From Gammaproteobacteria bacterium (lineage in GTDB: Bacteria > Pseudomonadota > Gammaproteobacteria > Pseudomonadales > CAMLJR01), in NCBI GenBank assembly GCA_029265075.1, contig JAJUJZ010000010.1, forward strand, positions 1-43,041: a stretch of DNA of 43,041 bases, read 5' to 3'. The position numbers were made by a program, and so were the translations under genes. Under the pieces are notes generated by a model, which saw only the letters and a list, made by a program, of their open reading frames with translations, had not been told where the DNA came from and made no database searches. Positions 1 to 8,232 of this stretch are shown here, one piece after another (position 1 is the stretch's first letter; the number at the start of each line of letters is the position of its first letter).

Positions 1-86
1 CTGGCTGGCGCTTCCGGGTCACCGCGCCAACGGGTATCATAGCCGCCCCTTGCTACCCCCTGACCTGCCACTCAACGGATCGGCCC

Positions 87-1088
87 GTGATCGCTATTGG
101 TCCCTATCAGCTCAGTAGCCCGGTCGTACTGGCCCCCATGGCGGGGGTGACCGATCGCCCCTTCCGGCAGCTGTGCCGGCGCTACGGGGCGGGCCTGGCA
201 GTGGGGGAGATGCTGACCAGTGATCATCGGCTGTGGGACAGCCCGAAATCGCGTCAGCGGCGGAATCATCAGGGTGAAACCGGCCCGATTGCAGTGCAGA
301 TTGCCGGCAGTGATCCGCAACAGATGGCGGAAGCAGCCCGGCTCAATGCCGATGCCGGCGCCCAGATTATCGATATCAACATGGGCTGCCCGGCCAAGAA
401 GGTGTGCAAGCGTGCCGCCGGCTCGGCGCTGTTGCGTGACGAGTCGCTGGTGGCAGCGATTCTTGAAGCGGTAGTCGCGGCGGTGCCGGAAATTCCGGTC
501 ACTCTGAAGATCCGCACCGGCTGGTCGCCGGAAGAGCGCAATGGCGTCCGCATCGCTCGCATTGCCGAGGCAGCGGGGATTCGCTCACTGGCCGTGCACG
601 GTCGCACCCGTGCCTGTCGCTTCGAGGGAGCGGTGGAGTACGACACCATTGCCGCCATCAAGCAGGCGGTGGCGATCCCGGTGCTGGCCAATGGCGACAT
701 CGACTCGCCTCAGAAAGCAGCGGCAGTACTGGCTCACACCGGCGCCGATGGTGTGATGATCGGCCGCGCCGCCCAGGGACGCCCCTGGCTGTGCAGCCAG
801 ATCGCCACGTATTTGCGGGACGGCGAACTGCTGCCCGACCCCGCCCACGCCGAGTGGGCAGCTGTAGTGCTGGCGCACCTCGATGCGCTGCATGACTTTT
901 ATGGAGAGCCAACCGGCGTAAGGATCGCGCGCAAACATATTGCCTGGTACCTGGAACGTCGTCTGCCGGCTGGCAGCAGTGCGACGTTCCTGCCGCAATT
1001 CAAGCGGCTCGAGTGTGCAGCAGCCCAGCGCGAGGCGCTGCAGCTCTACCTTCAAGCGGAACCGACCAACGAGGAACTTGCCGCATGA
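87..1088 (+). CDS. dusB: tRNA-dihydrouridine synthase B
   Basis: FMN-dependent enzyme that reduces uridine to dihydrouridine in the D-loop of tRNAs. The 333-residue product has the family's N-terminal [12 protein letters not shown] flavin-binding segment (residues 16-27), the catalytic cysteine in NMGCPAKKV (Cys101) and the TIM-barrel motif VHGRTR near residue 170. Length fits the family (about 320-335). The start is GTG; the next in-frame ATG lies inside the conserved APMAG motif, so it is too late. It overlaps fis by four bases (ATGA), the classical gammaproteobacterial dusB-fis arrangement, which supports the B subtype. No clear promoter is visible in the 86 bases before it. Confidence 0.96.
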   Translation: MIAIGPYQLSSPVVLAPMAGVTDRPFRQLCRRYGAGLAVGEMLTSDHRLWDSPKSRQRRNHQGETGPIAVQIAGSDPQQMAEAARLNADAGAQIIDINMGCPAKKVCKRAAGSALLRDESLVAAILEAVVAAVPEIPVTLKIRTGWSPEERNGVRIARIAEAAGIRSLAVHGRTRACRFEGAVEYDTIAAIKQAVAIPVLANGDIDSPQKAAAVLAHTGADGVMIGRAAQGRPWLCSQIATYLRDGELLPDPAHAEWAAVVLAHLDALHDFYGEPTGVRIARKHIAWYLERRLPAGSSATFLPQFKRLECAAAQREALQLYLQAEPTNEELAA

Positions 1089-1408
1089 ATCACAGCGATT
1101 TCGTCAGCGGGAGCGAAGCCCCCACCGCGCTCGGCAGCACCCAGGGCGATGCCGGCACCTCCCTGCAACCCGGTGCGCAGACGCCCACCCTGCGCGATTG
1201 TGTAGCCCAGGCGCTCGCCAACTACTTCAAGCATCTGGACGGACAGCCCGTGACTGATGTCTACAACATGGTGCTGGCCGAAGTGGAAGCACCGCTGCTT
1301 GAAGAGGTGCTGCGTTATACCCGCAACAACCAGACCAAGGCTTCAACGCTGCTCGGCCTCAACCGCGGCACCCTGCGCAAGAAGCTGAAGCAGTACGACC
1401 TGCTCTGA
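1085..1408 (+). CDS. fis: DNA-binding protein Fis
   Basis: Nucleoid-associated regulator that bends DNA and controls stable RNA genes, recombination and growth-phase transcription. The 107-residue product carries the Fis core ([15 protein letters not shown] dimerisation helices) and the C-terminal helix-turn-helix [19 protein letters not shown], very close to the enterobacterial motif. It is a little longer than the 98-residue E. coli protein because of a Ser/Thr/Gly-rich N-terminal tail (about residues 8-35). The ATG is chosen because it lies in the ATGA overlap with dusB; an upstream in-frame start would sit inside dusB. Translational coupling to dusB is likely. Confidence 0.96.
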   Translation: MNHSDFVSGSEAPTALGSTQGDAGTSLQPGAQTPTLRDCVAQALANYFKHLDGQPVTDVYNMVLAEVEAPLLEEVLRYTRNNQTKASTLLGLNRGTLRKKLKQYDLL

Positions 1409-1462
1409 CGCTTTCCCCTGTTCCACGGCTGTCCGCAGCCCCGTTCGAGAGTTCACCTGTCC

Positions 1463-3040
1463 ATGTCCCAGCATCCCGACCTCGTCCCCGTCAAACGCGC
1501 CCTCATCAGCGTCTCCGACAAGAGCGGTATCGTCGACTTTGCCCGCCATCTCGCCAACTTCGGTGTCGAGATTCTCTCCACCGGCGGCACCTACAAGCTG
1601 CTGCACGATCAGGGCATCCCGGTGATCGAGGTGTCGGAGTACACCGGCTTCCCCGAAATGATGGATGGCCGCGTCAAGACGCTGCATCCGAAGGTACATG
1701 GCGGCATCCTCGGACGTCGCGGTCAGGACGATGCGGTCATGAAAGAGTACAACATCCGTCCGATCGACATGGTGGTGGTCAACCTCTATCCGTTCGAGGC
1801 GACGGTGGCGCGACCGGGCTGCACGCTGGAGGATGCGGTAGAGAACATCGATATCGGCGGCCCGACCATGGTGCGGGCGGCTGCCAAAAACCATGCGCAC
1901 GTCAATATCGTGGTCAACGCCAGCGACTACGACGCGATCCTCGCCGAGATGCGTGAGCACAACGGCTGCACCCGGTTCGAGACCCGCTTCGACCTCGCCA
2001 TCAAGGCGTACGAGCACACCGCCGCCTATGATGGCGCCATCGCCAACTACTTCGGCCAGCGCGTGCCGGGCGGCAGCGAGGCCTTCCCGCGCACCTTCAA
2101 CCTGCAGCTGCAGAAGCGTCAGGAGCTGCGCTACGGCGAGAACCCGCACCAGCGTTCAGCGTTCTATGTCGAGGCCGGCCACCGCGAAGCGAGCATTGCC
2201 ACTGCGCAGCAGCTGCAGGGCAAGGAGCTCTCCTACAACAACATCGCCGATACCGATGCGGCGCTGGAGTGCGTGAAGCAGTTCGACGCACCCGCCTGTG
2301 TCATCGTCAAGCACGCCAACCCGTGCGGCGTGGCGGTGTCGGTCGACCTGCTCGATGCTTATGAGCGCGCCTATGCCACCGACCCCGAATCGGCCTTCGG
2401 CGGCATCATCGCCTTTAACCGCGAGCTCGACGCTGAGACCGCCCGCACCATCGTCGAGCGCCAGTTCGTCGAGGTGATCATCGCCCCTGCAGTGGCCGCT
2501 GGTGTGTCCGAAGTGGTCGGCGCCAAGAAAAATGTCCGCCTGCTGGTCTGCGGCGAACTCTCCGCACCGCAGCCCAGCTGGGACTACAAGCGTGTCAACG
2601 GCGGCCTGCTGGTGCAGGACAATGACCTCGGCATGATCACCGCCAGCGACCTCAAGGTGGTCAGCAAACGCCAGCCCACGCACGAAGAGCTGAGCGATCT
2701 GCTGTTTGCCTGGAAGGTGGCCAAGTTCGTCAAATCGAACGCCATCATCTATGCAAAAGATCATCGCACCATCGGCGTCGGCGCCGGCCAGATGAGCCGG
2801 GTCAACTCGGCGCGCATCGCTGCCATCAAGGCCGAGCATGCCGGTCTTGAAGTTAATGGCGCGGTAATGGCCTCGGACGCCTTCTTCCCGTTCCGCGACG
2901 GCATCGACAACGCCGCCACAGTTGGCATCAGCTGCATCATCCAGCCGGGCGGCTCAATGCGCGACGACGAGGTGATCGCCGCCGCCGACGAGCACGGCAT
3001 GGCGATGGTCTTCACTGGCATGCGTCATTTCCGGCACTGA
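1463..3040 (+). CDS. purH: bifunctional AICAR formyltransferase / IMP cyclohydrolase
   Basis: Catalyses the last two steps of IMP synthesis: formylation of AICAR with 10-formyl-THF and ring closure of FAICAR. The 525-residue protein has the MGS-like cyclohydrolase domain first ([15 protein letters not shown], then STGGTYKLL and [16 protein letters not shown]), then the formyltransferase domain with the KHANPCG signature (Lys283, His284) and [10 protein letters not shown]. Length matches the family (about 525-530). It begins 54 bases after fis and may be cotranscribed. Its substrate AICAR is also the by-product of HisH/HisF, encoded at 36495-40058. A hairpin at 3085-3106 follows. Confidence 0.98.
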   Translation: MSQHPDLVPVKRALISVSDKSGIVDFARHLANFGVEILSTGGTYKLLHDQGIPVIEVSEYTGFPEMMDGRVKTLHPKVHGGILGRRGQDDAVMKEYNIRPIDMVVVNLYPFEATVARPGCTLEDAVENIDIGGPTMVRAAAKNHAHVNIVVNASDYDAILAEMREHNGCTRFETRFDLAIKAYEHTAAYDGAIANYFGQRVPGGSEAFPRTFNLQLQKRQELRYGENPHQRSAFYVEAGHREASIATAQQLQGKELSYNNIADTDAALECVKQFDAPACVIVKHANPCGVAVSVDLLDAYERAYATDPESAFGGIIAFNRELDAETARTIVERQFVEVIIAPAVAAGVSEVVGAKKNVRLLVCGELSAPQPSWDYKRVNGGLLVQDNDLGMITASDLKVVSKRQPTHEELSDLLFAWKVAKFVKSNAIIYAKDHRTIGVGAGQMSRVNSARIAAIKAEHAGLEVNGAVMASDAFFPFRDGIDNAATVGISCIIQPGGSMRDDEVIAAADEHGMAMVFTGMRHFRH

Positions 3041-3084
3041 TTGCCGCTCCCCGCTGGCGTCGCAACTGACGCCATCGCAGCCTT

Positions 3085-3106
3085 GCCGGGCTGAACCCAG
3101 CCCGGC
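3085..3106 (+). terminator. hairpin after purH
   Basis: Perfect 9-bp GC-rich stem (GCCGGGCTG / CAGCCCGGC) with a 4-base loop, 44 bases after the purH stop. No T-tract follows, so it may be a processing/stability hairpin or a weak terminator rather than a standard intrinsic terminator. Confidence 0.45.
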
Positions 3107-3150
3107 ACTATCCCGTACGACAGCTTTTCCCCTTCCTTGTCAGACACGCC

Positions 3151-3741
3151 ATGCAACCTCTGCCCCGCTCCTTCTATGAACGCCACCCGGCGGTCGTGGC
3201 GCCGGCCCTGATCGGCAAACTGCTGGTACGCGAACTCGATGGCGAGCTGCTGGCCGGCCGCATCGTGGAAGCCGAGGCCTACAGCTCGGAGGATCCGGCC
3301 AGCCACAGCTACAACGGCATGACCGAACGCAATCGCGCCATGTTCGGGCTGCCGGGTCACGCCTACATCTACTTCAGCTACGGTATGCATCACTGCATGA
3401 ACGTGACATCGCGGCTCGATACCGATGCCGGGGGCGTGCTGATCCGGGCGCTGGAACCGGTGCTCGGCATCGAAACGATGCGCCGGTTGCGGGGACGGGA
3501 AAAACTCACGGAGCTGACCAGCGGACCGGGCAAGCTGGCCCAGGCGCTGGCCATCGATCGCGCCCTTTACGGCGTCGACATTACTGAAGCAGGACCGCTG
3601 TTCGTGGCGGAGCCTGCCGAACCGGGCACGCCGGTGCAGGTCGCGGCTACGCCACGGATCGGAATTTCGAAAGCAGTGGAACTGCCGTGGCGGTTTGTGG
3701 AAGCGGGCAGCCGCTTCATCTCCTGTCCGCCGCGGCGCTGA
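3151..3741 (+). CDS. mpg: DNA-3-methyladenine glycosylase (AAG/MPG family)
   Basis: Base-excision repair glycosylase that removes alkylated purines by flipping the base out of DNA. The 196-residue protein matches the AAG fold rather than AlkA or Tag: LIGKLLVREL, then GRIVEAEAYSSEDPASHSYNG, where Glu42 corresponds to the catalytic glutamate and Tyr44 and His52 to base-stacking residues, then YIYFSYGMHHCMNVT, where Tyr77 matches the intercalating tyrosine. TSGPGKLAQALAI is the usual downstream family motif. It is monocistronic by spacing (110 bases after purH) and ends nine bases before the convergent gene at 3751. Confidence 0.93.
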   Translation: MQPLPRSFYERHPAVVAPALIGKLLVRELDGELLAGRIVEAEAYSSEDPASHSYNGMTERNRAMFGLPGHAYIYFSYGMHHCMNVTSRLDTDAGGVLIRALEPVLGIETMRRLRGREKLTELTSGPGKLAQALAIDRALYGVDITEAGPLFVAEPAEPGTPVQVAATPRIGISKAVELPWRFVEAGSRFISCPPRR

Positions 3742-3750
3742 ACGAAAGGA

Positions 3751-4260
3751 TCAGCCGCGCGCCTCGGAACAGGCCGCGACTGGGTCGTAGTGACTGAAAC
3801 GCAGGGCCACACTGCCCTCGCCCGCTGCCACCTCAGCGACATCGGTTTCCACGCCCAGAAAACTCTCCATCGCGCCGCGCGCATAAAGGTGGATCACGCC
3901 TTCGACGGTTTCATAGTTGTCGATAGTGACGCCACGCTGCTCCAGCCGGCGGCTCAGCTCCCGGCTGCAGCGCCACGGTACCGTGAACTCGGCGCACATC
4001 ATCGGCTGGGCGCCGCTGATCGCTTCAGTCAGCACACTCACCGGACTCGCCGTAAATTCGGTCGGGAAACGCTGGTAGCAGCGCGCTACCGCCTCCCGCA
4101 GGGCCTTCTCATCAACCCCGTGCACTTCAAGCCCATCGTCGACGGCTGCCACTTCGACACCCGGCACCACGGCCAGCATGGAGGCGGCATGCGTGACAAA
4201 ACGCTGCGGCTGCCGGCGGTGACGCGAAGAGAAAATCTGTTTAACAACGAAGTGGACCAT
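3751..4260 (-). CDS. stand-alone protein resembling translation-GTPase domains III and V
   Basis: No assigned function. The 169-residue product lacks a G domain. Residues about 84-161 read like the C-terminal domain V of EF-G: QPMMCAEFTVP, a conserved RG at 109-110, then SFLGVETDVAEVAAGEGSVA and FSHYDPV, which line up with the EF-G pattern of F-G-(Y)-x-T-D, T-x-G and F-x-HY-x-x-V. Residues about 35-80 (LEVHGVDEKALREAVARCYQ, then TASPVSVLTEAI) resemble the end of EF-G/LepA/BipA domain III. A III-V join without domain IV is the LepA/BipA layout. The start ATG has GAGG five bases upstream; a longer reading adds 18 residues with no site. GC content resembles its neighbours. It could bind ribosomes or be a diverged ferredoxin-like fold protein; this is inference from eye alignment. 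Confidence 0.8.
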   Translation of the reverse strand: MVHFVVKQIFSSRHRRQPQRFVTHAASMLAVVPGVEVAAVDDGLEVHGVDEKALREAVARCYQRFPTEFTASPVSVLTEAISGAQPMMCAEFTVPWRCSRELSRRLEQRGVTIDNYETVEGVIHLYARGAMESFLGVETDVAEVAAGEGSVALRFSHYDPVAACSEARG

Positions 4261-4545
4261 GGGGACCTCACAATTCCTGTCGGACCGCTGGCAGGTGCCG
4301 GCGACCTGGCTCAAAGATGCACAAAGTTCGAGCAGCCCGGACAGAGACGCATCTCTGTCCGGTCAGGAATCTGTTTGGAGTACCACCGAGCGGACGAGGG
4401 AGGCACGATGCGAGGCAAGCGCGGCGACCAGGTGGTAGAGCGGCATGGTGACCAGAATTACAGAGGAGTTTGGCAAAGTATACGCCTGCGTCGGCAGAAT
4501 TCCAGCGGCCAGCACGCAATTATGCGTACCACGGAGCAAAAAGTT
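4261..4545 (-). other. leader/intergenic region before the III+V-like gene
   Basis: This 285-base stretch separates two leftward genes. Reading leftward it contains a good -10 (TATACT, 4477-4482) with only a weak -35 (CTGGAA, 4500-4505, 17-base spacer), then a perfect hairpin at 4337-4362, then the GAGG ribosome site before 4260. An open frame at 4268-4519 has no family resemblance and is not called as a gene. Confidence 0.45.
4337..4362 (-). promoter_or_regulatory. perfect 11-bp leader hairpin
   Basis: Arms 4337-4347 and 4352-4362 pair perfectly (CCGGACAGAGA with TCTCTGTCCGG) around a 4-base loop. It lies downstream of the candidate TATACT box at 4477-4482 and 76 bases upstream of the start codon at 4260. 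There is no T-tract after it, so an antitermination, stability or protein-binding leader element fits better than a simple terminator. Confidence 0.5.
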
Positions 4546-4722
4546 TCACCGCGCTTCGACCCGCTCCTTGCCGCACTTCGAACAGCGATAGCGCGTCACC
4601 AGACGGCCCTGCTTGCTGTCGAAGGGGTTGTCCCTGACGACGACCCAGCGATGATGACCATTGGCGCAGAGCGCGCTTTTCGGCTTGACTGGCCGCCGCT
4701 GGAAAGGAATCACATCACCCAT
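4546..4722 (-). CDS. small CxxC (zinc-ribbon-like) conserved protein, 58 aa
   Basis: Read directly from the minus strand: ATG at 4722 to TGA at 4546. The product opens MGDVIPFQRRPVKPKSALC and later has NPFDSKQGRLVTRYRCSKCG with a basic tail. Cys19 plus His23/His24 and the Cys47-x2-Cys50 knuckle could bind one zinc ion. From memory, short Pseudomonas-type proteins beginning M-x-x-VIPFKR and ending in a YRCxxCG knuckle follow the same plan, so I consider it a real conserved gene of unknown function. GGTGA upstream is a weak ribosome site. It diverges from the slyD-like gene at 4822. Confidence 0.75.
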   Translation of the reverse strand: MGDVIPFQRRPVKPKSALCANGHHRWVVVRDNPFDSKQGRLVTRYRCSKCGKERVEAR

Positions 4723-4821
4723 GGTTCACCGCTCGATCGTGGCGCCGCAACGCGGACTGTGCTTGCGTCCATCTTGCCACTAAGATAGCGCCCCTTTGCA
4801 ACCGGGCTGGGAAAAACTGCG

Positions 4822-5307
4822 ATGCAGATCGACAAAGAGAGCGTAATCACGCTGCATTACACGCTGACCGATGACGCGGGCAATGAGCTGGAGACCACCC
4901 GCCACGGCGAACCTCTCCTCTACCTGCAGGGCAGTGGCGGCCTGCTGCCCGCGCTGGAAGAAGCACTGCAGGGCAGGCAGGCGGGCGATACTTTCCGACT
5001 CGAGCTGAGTGCTGCCGACGCTTACGGCGAGCGCAAGCCGGCAGCGGTCGAGCGGGTACCGGCGAAATACCTGGCCCATGAAGGCCGGCTGCGGCCGGGT
5101 CAGGTCGCCTATCTGCATCTGCGCGAGGGTGGCGCAGTGCCGGTCACCGTCATGAAAGTGGGCAAGTTCTCGGTGGATGTCGATCGCAATCACCCCTACG
5201 CCGGTCTCGGCCTCAACTTCGACGTGACCGTGGCGGATGTGCGGGCCGCGACCCCCGAGGAGCTGGCCCACGGTCACGCCCACGGCGTGGGCGGTCACCA
5301 GCACTGA
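4822..5307 (+). CDS. slyD: FKBP-type peptidyl-prolyl isomerase, SlyD-like
   Basis: Cytoplasmic prolyl isomerase/chaperone. The 161-residue protein has the SlyD layout: a short FKBP strand at the N-terminus (VITLHYTLTDDAGNELETT), the G-x-G-LLPALEEALQG motif, the AADAYGERKP loop before the inserted chaperone flap, and return to FKBP at NHPYAGLGLNFDVTVADVR. The tail is histidine-rich (AHGHAHGVGGHQH) but short, suggesting modest nickel binding compared with E. coli SlyD. The N-terminal 75 residues also resemble FklB/SlpA, but the flap and His tail favour SlyD. It converges with the methyltransferase gene ending at 5327. Confidence 0.92.
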   Translation: MQIDKESVITLHYTLTDDAGNELETTRHGEPLLYLQGSGGLLPALEEALQGRQAGDTFRLELSAADAYGERKPAAVERVPAKYLAHEGRLRPGQVAYLHLREGGAVPVTVMKVGKFSVDVDRNHPYAGLGLNFDVTVADVRAATPEELAHGHAHGVGGHQH

Positions 5308-5326
5308 GAAGCGTAGCTGCAGCCCG

Positions 5327-6010
5327 TCAGTCGGCGGGCAGCCGCTCTTCCAGATGGCGACAGAGCATGTGCAGGAAGCCGACATCCTCTGCCGTCAGCA
5401 AGGCGCTACGCTCTCGCACCCAGTCGGCCAGCACGCCGTCGGCGGGTACCTGCAGCCGGGCCAGCAACGCCTGAAGACGTCGCTGCAGGGCCTGCCACTC
5501 GCCGCTGCCTGCCGCTGATGGCGGTGGCGGCTGCGCGAGATCGGCCAGCTCGTAGGCGTAGAGCATCACCGCCTGCGCCAGATTGAGCGACGGATAGCTG
5601 ACCGCCAGCGGCACGCTGGTCAGCAGGTGACAGTGCGCCAGCTCGGCATTGCTCAGCCCCGACTCCTCGCAACCGAACACCACCGCTACCCGCCGCACCG
5701 TACTGCCTTTGGCCTGCAGCAGCGCGGGCAGCTCCGCGGCCGGCACCAGATAGCGCTTGTCGTGCCGCTCCTTGGCGGAGGTGCCGATGACCAGATCGAC
5801 ATCGGCCAGCGCCGCGCCCAGAGTGTCACCGACCATAGCCTCTTCCAGCAGCTCACCGGCACCGTGCGCCAGAATACGAGCGCCTTTCTCGCGATGCGCC
5901 TGGCTGGCTACGATGCGCAGCGTGCCAAAGCCCATGGTCTTGAGTGCGCGCGCGGCGGCGCCGACGTTTTCAGGCACGGCCGGTCGCGCCAGCACAAACA
6001 CGATTTCCAC
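5327..6010 (-). CDS. lasT: SPOUT-family RNA 2'-O-methyltransferase, LasT/YjtD type
   Basis: Predicted SAM-dependent ribose methyltransferase with a trefoil-knot fold. Of the 227 residues, PAVPENVGAAARALKTMGFG (motif 1), VFGCEESGLSNAEL (motif 2) and VSYPSLNLAQAVMLYAYEL (motif 3) are the three TrmH/SPOUT signatures. The wording of the N-terminus (LRIVASQAHREKGARILAHG) and length match E. coli YjtD/LasT (228) better than TrmJ (about 246), although TrmJ's Nm32 activity is the closest characterised one. The start is GTG, with a strong AGGAGG seven bases upstream. The exact target nucleotide cannot be told from sequence. Confidence 0.88.
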   Translation of the reverse strand: MEIVFVLARPAVPENVGAAARALKTMGFGTLRIVASQAHREKGARILAHGAGELLEEAMVGDTLGAALADVDLVIGTSAKERHDKRYLVPAAELPALLQAKGSTVRRVAVVFGCEESGLSNAELAHCHLLTSVPLAVSYPSLNLAQAVMLYAYELADLAQPPPPSAAGSGEWQALQRRLQALLARLQVPADGVLADWVRERSALLTAEDVGFLHMLCRHLEERLPAD

Positions 6011-6043
6011 TCGACGACCTCCTCAAAAGGCCGCCAGTTTACG

Positions 6044-8053
6044 TCAGCCGCCAGCCGCTGCTGGCTCTTTTCCAACCGGAGTGGCGCCCGCCGGTAACCG
6101 AAAACCAGCGGCCAGCTGCGCCACGGCGGCGCCGGTTGTCTGTAATTCGACGCTAAGCTCGACCCCTTCGCCAGCGCGGGCACTGGCCGCGTCAGCGGTA
6201 CCCGCGACCTGCTGCACAAACTGGGCAACGTCCTGCGCGGTATGCCGCTGCGCCGCGGCCTGCCCAGCGATCTCGGCAATCGCTGCGTCGACGCGTCCGA
6301 CTTCGTTCGCCAGTTCGGCCTGCGTCGCCACCACCGCTTCGGCCGCCTGCGCGGAACCACTGGCCCGCTGTTGCTGCTCGGTCAGCGCCCGGGCCAGCTC
6401 CGTAGACGCGCTGGCGATGTCGCCGATCAGCACACCGATCTGCTCCGAAGCGCTGCTGCTGCGGCCGGCCAGCTGGCGCACCTCGTCGGCCACCACGCTG
6501 AAGCCGCGACCGTGATCGCCAGCCCGCGCCGCTTCGATGGCTGCATTAAGCGCCAGCAGATTGGTGCGCTGCGCCAGATCGTGAATTGTGCTGACGAACT
6601 CCTCCGCACGGTTGGCACGCTCGCGCAGCTGCAGCAGCTTTTCCGCTGTCGTCGCCACCGCCTCGCTCAGCGCGCTCATGGTGTCGGCCCCCCTGCGAAT
6701 GGTATCGCCGCTGCGCTCGATGAGCGTGACCGCAGCTGCAGTGGCGGCCCGGACCAGATCAGTTTCCGCGGCGACGCGCTCACTGGTTTCGGAGAGTTCC
6801 ACTACCGCCGCTGCCGCGGCCGCACTCTGACTGCGCTGGCGCTGGGTTTCGTCGCTGAGCAGGGTCGCAGATTCCTGCACGCGCGCGCTGGCAGCGGAGA
6901 CCGCCGTACTGCGGACAAACAGTTCGCCGATCAGGCCGGTCAGCGAGCGCTGCAGCTGGGCGGCCGCACTCACCACTGCTTTGAGCTCCGCAAAGCTGCT
7001 GCGGAACTGCAGCTCCTGCCGCAGATCGCCCTGCGCCAGGCTGTCGAGATGCCGGCTGATGGCAGCCAGCGCGCGCCCCAGGTGACGCTGCGCCCAGTAA
7101 AAACCGACCCCCAGCGCCAGCACCAGCAGCACCAGACCCGCCATTAACAGCTGTGCCTGCCGTGCCACCCGCGCCTGCCGTTCGACGACCGTCGCTTCGG
7201 CCGCCGCAATGGTGGCAAGGAGCGTGCCGAGCTGCTGGCGCGCAACGGTGGCGGCCCGCTCCGCCCGCCCCAGCTGGGTGAACGTGCGATCCAGATCATT
7301 GGGGTAACGACGCAACGCATAGCCGATCTCATCGCGGACGACCACGCTGCGGTCCCTGGCCTCTGCCTGACCGGCCTCGCGCTGCCACAACAGATCGGCA
7401 AAACGGTTCTGGGTGGCCGCCGCCATCACGCCGAGCGGTGCCAGCGCCATCAGTTCGGCATGCAGCGTCTGCAGCTGCTGCAGCACCGCCTGCACCTGAT
7501 CCCGGGCGGCCGGCTCACCGCTTTGCACGAACCGCTCCCGCGCGAGTGCCAGCGTGCCAACCGCCCGACTGAACCGGTCGGTGACAGACAGCCACTGCCA
7601 TGCCAGCTCCGGTCGCTGCTCCCGCTGATCGGTTGCGAACCCGGCCAGCGTCCCGAGACCGGCGCGCAGCTCGGTCTCAGCCTGCTGCAGCAGCGCCTCG
7701 GGCGAGCCGGCGAGTTTGCCGGCAGCCAGCACCTCACCGGCGAGATGTTCGTCGAGAGTCTGAATCTGTTGTCGCATGCGGCCGGCATCCAGCGGCAGTG
7801 AAGCGCTGCGCTCGGCCAGCGTCGCGAGCAGTCGCTGGCTCTCTGCCAGCTGTCCGGCATCACCACTGGTGAGATAGCTTTCGATCCGGGCCCGCAGATC
7901 GGCGCCAGCAAGTTCGCGCAACGCGTAGAAGTGCTGGACCTCCTGACCGGTGACCTGCACGCGCTGCAGCACGCCGGACAGACTCGTCAGCAGAGCGACC
8001 ACCAGCAGCACCAGGGCAGCCAGCGAAATGAGATTGAGATGACGTAGCCGCAA
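6044..8053 (-). CDS. methyl-accepting chemotaxis protein
   Basis: Membrane chemoreceptor of 669 residues. A membrane helix (about 8-29) is followed by a long, mostly helical, Ala/Gln/Leu-rich sensor region (30-300), a second helix (302-320), a HAMP-like linker, and a cytoplasmic coiled coil. The signalling tip is unmistakable: [20 protein letters not shown] followed by [16 protein letters not shown] (about 492-531), which contacts CheA/CheW. There is no C-terminal CheR-tethering pentapeptide and no che gene in the window, so it must use a remote array. Ligand unknown; a periplasmic helical bundle is likely. The start is TTG, with GGAG eight bases upstream. It diverges from the hybrid kinase at 8233. 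Confidence 0.92.
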   Translation of the reverse strand: MRLRHLNLISLAALVLLVVALLTSLSGVLQRVQVTGQEVQHFYALRELAGADLRARIESYLTSGDAGQLAESQRLLATLAERSASLPLDAGRMRQQIQTLDEHLAGEVLAAGKLAGSPEALLQQAETELRAGLGTLAGFATDQREQRPELAWQWLSVTDRFSRAVGTLALARERFVQSGEPAARDQVQAVLQQLQTLHAELMALAPLGVMAAATQNRFADLLWQREAGQAEARDRSVVVRDEIGYALRRYPNDLDRTFTQLGRAERAATVARQQLGTLLATIAAAEATVVERQARVARQAQLLMAGLVLLVLALGVGFYWAQRHLGRALAAISRHLDSLAQGDLRQELQFRSSFAELKAVVSAAAQLQRSLTGLIGELFVRSTAVSAASARVQESATLLSDETQRQRSQSAAAAAAVVELSETSERVAAETDLVRAATAAAVTLIERSGDTIRRGADTMSALSEAVATTAEKLLQLRERANRAEEFVSTIHDLAQRTNLLALNAAIEAARAGDHGRGFSVVADEVRQLAGRSSSASEQIGVLIGDIASASTELARALTEQQQRASGSAQAAEAVVATQAELANEVGRVDAAIAEIAGQAAAQRHTAQDVAQFVQQVAGTADAASARAGEGVELSVELQTTGAAVAQLAAGFRLPAGATPVGKEPAAAGG

Positions 8054-8100
8054 CTTCCTGGCTCCGGAGCGAAAGCGGAGCTGAGGCTAGCCCACCCACA

Positions 8101-8122
8101 TTGCAGTTATGTGACACTGCAA
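8101..8122. promoter_or_regulatory. inverted repeat between divergent chemoreceptor and kinase genes
   Basis: TTGCAGT (8101-8107) and ACTGCAA (8116-8122) are perfect inverted arms separated by eight bases, the form of a dimeric regulator's operator. It lies in the 179-base divergent gap. No binding protein is identifiable. Confidence 0.35.
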
Positions 8123-8232
8123 GTGAAAGCCTGCTGCCAATTTCTGCTGAGCCCGTTGCCCCCGCGGCCGGATTGCGGTTTGATGGCCATGATCCACGAC
8201 AGGAACCGCCCATAACGCAGGAGCATAAGATC

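Noticed and set aside
2156..2839. Leftward frame antisense to purH
   Set aside because: Shadow of the purH reading frame with no ribosome site or family resemblance.
4268..4519. Leftward 83-codon frame between the two small genes
   Set aside because: Arg/Cys-rich without a motif, overlaps the hairpin and the TATACT box, and has no ribosome site.
3790..4788. Long rightward frame of about 330 codons across 3790-4788
   Set aside because: It runs antisense through the III+V-like gene and the 58-residue gene, shows no recognisable motif and has the biased composition of an antisense shadow in GC-rich DNA.
8101..8232. TTG start at 8101 for the hybrid kinase (44 extra residues)
   Set aside because: No ribosome site; the extra segment covers the inverted repeat and likely promoter, while GTG 8233 has AGGAG at good spacing.
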